This document shows, piece by piece, positions 5,695-8,886 of a stretch of 8,886 nt of DNA. The notes beneath the pieces are model-generated. The model searched no databases, was not told the DNA's origin, and saw only the letters and a list, made by a program, of their open reading frames with translations. The stretch spans positions 1-8,886 of the forward strand of contig JAEXNZ010000272.1 of NCBI GenBank assembly GCA_023439425.1, read 5' to 3'. The stretch's first letter is position 1. Each line of letters begins with the position of its first letter. The translations under genes were made by a program, and so were the position numbers. This DNA comes from Pseudomonadota bacterium. GTDB lineage: Bacteria > Pseudomonadota > Gammaproteobacteria > Xanthomonadales > Xanthomonadaceae.

Positions 5695-7182
5695 ATGAGC
5701 GAGCTACAGGATCTGAGCGCACTGATCCGCGCCAATACGCCGTTGATTGTCATCGAGACCCAGGACGAGGGCCGGGTGGTGGAACTGTTCCGCCAGACCC
5801 TGATGCACGTATGGCGGGCCCTGCACCGCTGGTCCATCACCGAGGGCCTGCGCCGGATCGACATGGACAAGGAGGACGACGCCATTGGCCCGCCCGACGC
5901 CAGTTCCGCGCTGCAGATGATCCGCCAGGCCGAGCAGCGCGGCATCTACCTGCTGCTCGATTTCCATCCCTACCTGGGCTATGCCAGCCACCAGCGCGCG
6001 CTGCGTGACCTGGTCCAGCGCCGCCACTGCGAAGCGCACGTGCTGGTGCTGGTGGGGGCCAAGGTGGAGCTGCCGGCCGAGCTGGAAGCGCTGGCCACCC
6101 GCTTCAACCCTCGCCTGCCCGACCTCAACGCACTGCTGAAGATGCTGCGCGAGGAAGCGGCCACCTATGCCCGTGAGAACGGCGGCAAGCGGGTGGAAGT
6201 GGACAATGAAGCGGTGCAGCTGATTCTGCGCAACCTGCGCGGCTTGAGCATGGTCGACGCGCGCCGGATTGCCCGCCAGCTGATCTTCGCCGATGGCGCG
6301 CTCAGCCAGGACGACCTGCCGCAGCTGGCCCGGTTGAAGTTCGAGCTGCTCAACCGCGCCGGGCACCTGCACTACGAATACGACACCACGCGTTTCGCCG
6401 ACGTGGCCGGGGCCAACCGGCTCAAGCGCTGGGTCAACCAGCGCCGCTCGATCTTCCTGGGCGGTTCGGCCGGCACCGCCGGCCTGGACCCGCCCAAGGG
6501 CATGCTGCTGCTGGGTGTGCAGGGCTGCGGCAAGTCCATGCTGGCCAAAGCTACGGCTGCTGGCTTCGGTGTGCCGCTGCTGCGCCTGGACTTCGGCAGC
6601 CTGTACGACAAGTTCCATGGCGAGACGGAGAAAAACCTGCGCCAGGCGCTGACCTCGGCCGAGCAGCTGGCACCGTGCGTGCTGTGGATCGACGAGATCG
6701 AGAAGGGCCTGGCCAGCGGCGGCGAAGACGGTGGCGTCTCGCGCCGCGTTCTGGGGTATCTGCTGACCTGGCTGGCCGAGCGCAAGGAGCCGGTGTTCAT
6801 CGTGGCCACCGCCAACCAGGTGCATGAGCTTCCCGCCGAACTGCTGCGCAAGGGCCGCTTCGACGAGATCTTCTTTGTTGACCTGCCCGACGCCAACACC
6901 CGCGTGGACCTGCTGCGCCTGCACCTGGGCCGCCGCCAGCTCAACGCCGACGACTTCGCGCTGCCGGCGCTGGCCGCCGCCAGTGACGGGTTCTCCGGTG
7001 CGGAGATCGAACAGGCGGTGGTGTCAGGGCTCTATGCCGCGCATGCTGAGGAACGCATGCTCGACACCGACCTGCTGATGCAGGAAATCCGCAACAGTCG
7101 GCCGTTGTCGGTGCTGATGGCCGAACAGGTGACCGCCCTGCGCGACTGGGCGCGGGGGCGGACGGTCAGCGCTGACGGTTGA
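5695..7182 (+). CDS. Ycf46-like AAA+ ATPase
   Basis: A 495-residue protein with the two-part layout of Ycf46. Residues 1-220 form a degenerate AAA-like domain: L-I-R-A-N-T-P-L-I-V-I (10-20), then L-L-L-D-F-H-P-Y-L (86-94), where a Walker B acidic pair would be expected but is absent, and L-P-D-L-N-A-L-L (141-148). Residues 230-470 are an intact AAA+ module: F-A-D-V-A-G (234-239), Walker A GVQGCGKS (274-281), Walker B VLWIDEIEKG (329-338), sensor-1 A-T-A-N (371-374), arginine fingers in L-R-K-G-R-F-D-E (384-391), and a sensor-2-like S-G-A-E-I-E-Q-A (434-441). Ycf46 is best known from chloroplasts and cyanobacteria, where it was linked to CO2 use; its role in heterotrophs is not established. 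I chose the ATG at 5695 because AAAGGA precedes it and similarity begins there; the frame is open to 5659. It ends 7 bases from the convergent TPR gene. Confidence 0.9.
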   Translation: MSELQDLSALIRANTPLIVIETQDEGRVVELFRQTLMHVWRALHRWSITEGLRRIDMDKEDDAIGPPDASSALQMIRQAEQRGIYLLLDFHPYLGYASHQRALRDLVQRRHCEAHVLVLVGAKVELPAELEALATRFNPRLPDLNALLKMLREEAATYARENGGKRVEVDNEAVQLILRNLRGLSMVDARRIARQLIFADGALSQDDLPQLARLKFELLNRAGHLHYEYDTTRFADVAGANRLKRWVNQRRSIFLGGSAGTAGLDPPKGMLLLGVQGCGKSMLAKATAAGFGVPLLRLDFGSLYDKFHGETEKNLRQALTSAEQLAPCVLWIDEIEKGLASGGEDGGVSRRVLGYLLTWLAERKEPVFIVATANQVHELPAELLRKGRFDEIFFVDLPDANTRVDLLRLHLGRRQLNADDFALPALAAASDGFSGAEIEQAVVSGLYAAHAEERMLDTDLLMQEIRNSRPLSVLMAEQVTALRDWARGRTVSADG

Positions 7183-7189
7183 TACCGCG

Positions 7190-7828
7190 TTACGGCCAGG
7201 CCGGCGGATTGGTCGCCCAGGCCTGTTGTACTTCGGCCAGCGTGGCGCGCTCGCTGTCACGCCAGCTCGGCAGCTGCTGCGCATAGCCGGCCGTGCTGCT
7301 CCAGCGCTGCGGTTCGGTGCGTACGGCAGCGGCGTACCACTTCACCGCTTCGTCCTTGCGGCCCTGCGTCCACAGTGCCAGCGCCAGCGTCGGCGGAACC
7401 CACGAAGGATTGCCACGCATGCCGGCCTGGGCCTCGTGCCACGCGGTCAGCGCGCCGTCGATATTGCCGGAGCGGTACAGATCCCAGCCCTTGTTCCAGC
7501 GCACCATGCGGCCGGGGGTCGAATTGGCACCCGCCTCTTTTTCAGCCTCGCTGTACAGCTGCGCACCGAGTTCTGGCCGGCCCTGCGCGTAGGCCACGCC
7601 AGCCAGCTGCACGGTGGCGTCCAGTGCCTTGCGACCGCGCTCGCGCTGCTTCATCAGTTGATCGACGAGATCGCCGGCATCGGCCGGCACCACGACGGGT
7701 GCGGTCGCGGCAACATCGTCATCGAAGTAGAACTCCTGCAGTGTCGGCAACGATTGCGCTGCCACCCCGAACACTGCCATCCCCGCCGCCAGCACCATGC
7801 TGGACAGCACGTTTCTTGCCACTGCCAT
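7190..7828 (-). CDS. Exported TPR-like repeat protein of unknown function
   Basis: A 212-residue protein with a signal peptide (about 1-25, hydrophobic core at 9-23, A-A-Q-S cleavage region), an acidic and then Pro/Val/Ala-rich linker (36-50), and three helical-hairpin repeats resembling TPR or Sel1-like units at about 68-100, 107-138 and 144-175. In the second, W-N-K-G-W-D-L-Y-R-S-G-N-I-D-G-A (111-126) fits the TPR pattern of a helix, a G-N/D turn and an Ala. The C-terminus is Trp- and Pro-rich (W-A-T-N-P-P-A-W-P). Such periplasmic repeat proteins usually scaffold protein contacts; nothing points to a specific partner. Translation starts at the ATG at 7828 behind a strong GGGGGA (7840-7835) with a 6-base spacer. 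It is convergent with the Ycf46-like gene and divergent from the oxidoreductase gene, so it is probably monocistronic. Confidence 0.8.
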   Translation of the reverse strand: MAVARNVLSSMVLAAGMAVFGVAAQSLPTLQEFYFDDDVAATAPVVVPADAGDLVDQLMKQRERGRKALDATVQLAGVAYAQGRPELGAQLYSEAEKEAGANSTPGRMVRWNKGWDLYRSGNIDGALTAWHEAQAGMRGNPSWVPPTLALALWTQGRKDEAVKWYAAAVRTEPQRWSSTAGYAQQLPSWRDSERATLAEVQQAWATNPPAWP

Positions 7829-7840
7829 ACAAATTCCCCC

Positions 7841-7857
7841 AGGTTGTCACACAACCT
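7841..7857 (-). promoter_or_regulatory. Dyad (AGGTTGT-CAC-ACAACCT) abutting the TPR-gene ribosome site
   Basis: A perfect inverted repeat with 7-base arms around a 3-base centre ends exactly where the GGGGGA ribosome site begins. A TAGGAT box on the minus strand (7872-7867) could be the -10, which would place the transcript start near 7860 and this stem-loop at the very 5' end of the mRNA. It could be a repressor operator or an mRNA-stabilising 5' hairpin. The repeat is seen directly; promoter and function are inferred. Confidence 0.45.
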
Positions 7858-7894
7858 CCCTCCCCGATCCTAACCGCAGAACGCGCCCGGATGC

Positions 7895-7908
7895 GACCCC
7901 TTGGGGTC
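7895..7908. promoter_or_regulatory. Operator-like dyad GACCCC-TT-GGGGTC
   Basis: A 14-base element with perfect 6-base arms and a 2-base centre lies in the divergent region, 29 bases upstream of the possible -10 of the oxidoreductase gene and about 23 bases upstream of a possible -10 of the TPR gene. The centre is too short for an RNA hairpin, so a dimeric regulator site is the likelier reading. It overlaps or lies just upstream of the -35 position for both directions. The regulator is unknown. Confidence 0.35.
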
Positions 7909-7936
7909 ATGAAAAGTGTGGAAATTGCGTCACTGT

Positions 7937-7942
7937 TACAAT
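7937..7942 (+). promoter_or_regulatory. Probable extended -10 box for the oxidoreductase gene
   Basis: TACAAT matches the sigma-70 -10 consensus at five of six positions and has the extended TG one base upstream (TGTTACAAT, 7934-7942). The -35 region at 17 bases is poor, as often seen with extended -10 promoters. A start near 7949 would give a leader of about 50 bases. It is the best promoter-like sequence in the window. Confidence 0.45.
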
Positions 7943-7998
7943 CCGCACCTTTCCGGTCGCCTCTGCGCGGCCGTGCCAGCCGTCATTCCGGGCCAGCC

Positions 7999-8886
7999 AT
8001 GACCAGTACCGCCGAACTCACCTCGCCCTCGTCCGCCAACCAGCCCGGCGCGCTGGATGACAGCTACACGCTGGACCACAAGTACACCCGTACGGACGGC
8101 CGCATCTACCTGAGCGGGGTGCAGGCGCTGGTCCGCCTGCCGCTGATGCAGCAGCTGCGCGACCAGGCCGCCGGCCTGGACACAGCCGGCTTCATCAGTG
8201 GCTATCGCGGCAGCCCGCTGGGCGGCTTTGACCTGGAACTGTGGCGGGCACGCAAGCACCTGGAAGCGGCCAAGGTGAAGTTCACCCCGGGCCTGAACGA
8301 GGACCTCGGGGCCACCATGGTCTGGGGCACCCAGCAGACCAACCTGTTCCCCGGGGCCAAGGTCCAGGGCGTGTATGGCATGTGGTACGGCAAGGGCCCC
8401 GGCGTGGACCGCTGCGGCGACGTGTTCAGGCACGCCAACGCGGCCGGCACCTCGGTGCACGGCGGTGTGCTGGCGCTGGCCGCCGACGACCATGCCTGCC
8501 GCAGCTCGACCCTGCCACACGGCAGCGAAGATGAGTTCGTCAGCGCGATGATGCCGGTGCTCAATCCGGCCGGGGTCCAGGACATCCTCGACATGGGCCT
8601 GCTCGGCTGGGCGATGAGCCGCTATACCGGGCGCTGGATCGGCTTCAAGACCATTGCCGAAACCGTGGAGTCGTCGGCGTCGGTGCAGGTCGACCCGTTC
8701 GCACGTCGCATCGTGCTGCCGGAAGACTTCGAGATGCCGGCCGGTGGCCTCAACATCCGCTGGCCGGACCCGCCGCTGGACCAGGAAATGCGCCTGCACC
8801 GTTATGCGGTGAAGGCCGCACAGGCCTTCGCCCGCGCCAACCAGATCGACCGCATCGTGATGGACTCGCCGCGCGCGCGGCTGGGC
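7999..8886 (+). CDS. Indolepyruvate ferredoxin oxidoreductase family protein (partial, C-terminus outside window)
   Basis: The first 296 codons of a thiamine-diphosphate 2-oxoacid:ferredoxin oxidoreductase; the frame is open at the window end. Typical segments are Y-L-S-G-V-Q-A-L-V-R-L-P (37-48), F-I-S-G-Y-R-G-S-P-L-G-G-F-D (65-78), G-V-Y-G-M-W-Y-G-K-G-P-G-V-D-R (124-138), R-H-A-N-A-A-G (144-150) and D-D-H-A-C-R-S-S-T (163-171). Glu101 in G-L-N-E-D lies where the family has its conserved early glutamate. Proteobacterial members are usually long single chains (over 1000 residues) fusing the IorA- and IorB-like parts, and oxidise aryl- or branched-chain 2-oxoacids to acyl-CoA with electron transfer to ferredoxin or a substitute; only the N-terminal part is visible, so the fusion cannot be confirmed. 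The ATG at 7999 is preferred because the residues before the first family motif form only a short, unconserved lead-in and no start codon lies just upstream; its ribosome site is weak. Confidence 0.92.
   Translation, partial: MTSTAELTSPSSANQPGALDDSYTLDHKYTRTDGRIYLSGVQALVRLPLMQQLRDQAAGLDTAGFISGYRGSPLGGFDLELWRARKHLEAAKVKFTPGLNEDLGATMVWGTQQTNLFPGAKVQGVYGMWYGKGPGVDRCGDVFRHANAAGTSVHGGVLALAADDHACRSSTLPHGSEDEFVSAMMPVLNPAGVQDILDMGLLGWAMSRYTGRWIGFKTIAETVESSASVQVDPFARRIVLPEDFEMPAGGLNIRWPDPPLDQEMRLHRYAVKAAQAFARANQIDRIVMDSPRARLG

Noticed and set aside
5704..6924. A 406-codon minus-strand open frame opposite the Ycf46-like gene.
   Set aside because: It is fully antisense to a gene with complete AAA+ motifs. 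Its Gln/Val/His-rich composition mirrors the codon bias of the real strand.
7165..7190. The 12-base palindrome GTCAGCGCTGAC (7165-7176) near the stop of the Ycf46-like gene, considered as a shared terminator for the convergent pair.
   Set aside because: It has no loop and no T-run on either side, and it lies within the coding sequence. I see no convincing terminator in the 7-base gap; read-through of both genes into each other is possible.
7911..7935. A possible CRP/Clp-type site (GTGTGG ... GTCACTG) upstream of the oxidoreductase gene.
   Set aside because: The half-sites are spaced 8 bases apart in place of 6 and one arm is degenerate, so it does not fit TGTGA-N6-TCACA well enough.
7936..8799. 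A 287-codon minus-strand open frame opposite the oxidoreductase gene.
   Set aside because: The plus strand here encodes clear indolepyruvate oxidoreductase motifs and stays open to the window end; the minus-strand frame covers the intergenic promoter region too, and has no motif.

Overview
The window is GC-rich and densely coding. It looks like a chromosomal segment of a Xanthomonadaceae (Lysobacteraceae) gammaproteobacterium, probably Stenotrophomonas or a close relative. This rests on base composition, codon use and the character of the proteins; no database search was possible. I see no IS element, tRNA or rRNA gene, CRISPR array, phage gene or plasmid replication gene. The longest gap between genes is about 170 bases.

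The first two thirds (1-5561) is one minus-strand train of seven genes. In transcription order they are: an orphan ParA/MinD-like ATPase (5561-4932), a SixA-type phosphohistidine phosphatase (4915-4439), a periplasmic YceI-family lipid-binding-like protein (4435-3809), a large phospholipase D-superfamily lipoprotein of the ClsC type (3812-1809), a YdiI/PaaI-type hotdog acyl-CoA thioesterase (1782-1354), a PlsC-type lysophospholipid acyltransferase (1311-520) and a YheT-like alpha/beta hydrolase cut by the window start (465-<1). Gaps are 3 to 54 bases and one junction has a 4-base overlap, so this is very probably one transcription unit. The second half looks like membrane-lipid work: phosphatidyl transfer, acyl-CoA hydrolysis, lysolipid acylation and an esterase-like hydrolase. 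The ParA and SixA genes at its head are harder to place.

Divergent from the ParA gene, at 5695-7182 on the plus strand, is a 495-residue Ycf46-like AAA+ ATPase. It has a degenerate N-terminal domain and an intact C-terminal ATPase domain. It converges, with only 7 bases between stop codons, on a minus-strand gene for an exported TPR-like protein (7828-7190). A 170-base divergent intergenic region with two dyad-symmetric elements and a plausible extended -10 box separates that gene from the start of an indolepyruvate ferredoxin oxidoreductase-family gene (7999->8886), which runs off the window end.

Most of the window is ordinary housekeeping or accessory metabolism. Items worth a second look are the gene order around the PLD enzyme (a possible phospholipid synthesis/remodelling locus), the long disordered insertion inside the PLD catalytic region, the orphan ParA divergent from a Ycf46-like ATPase, and the dyad elements in the 7829-7998 region. 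I did not find convincing evidence of a wholly new system.
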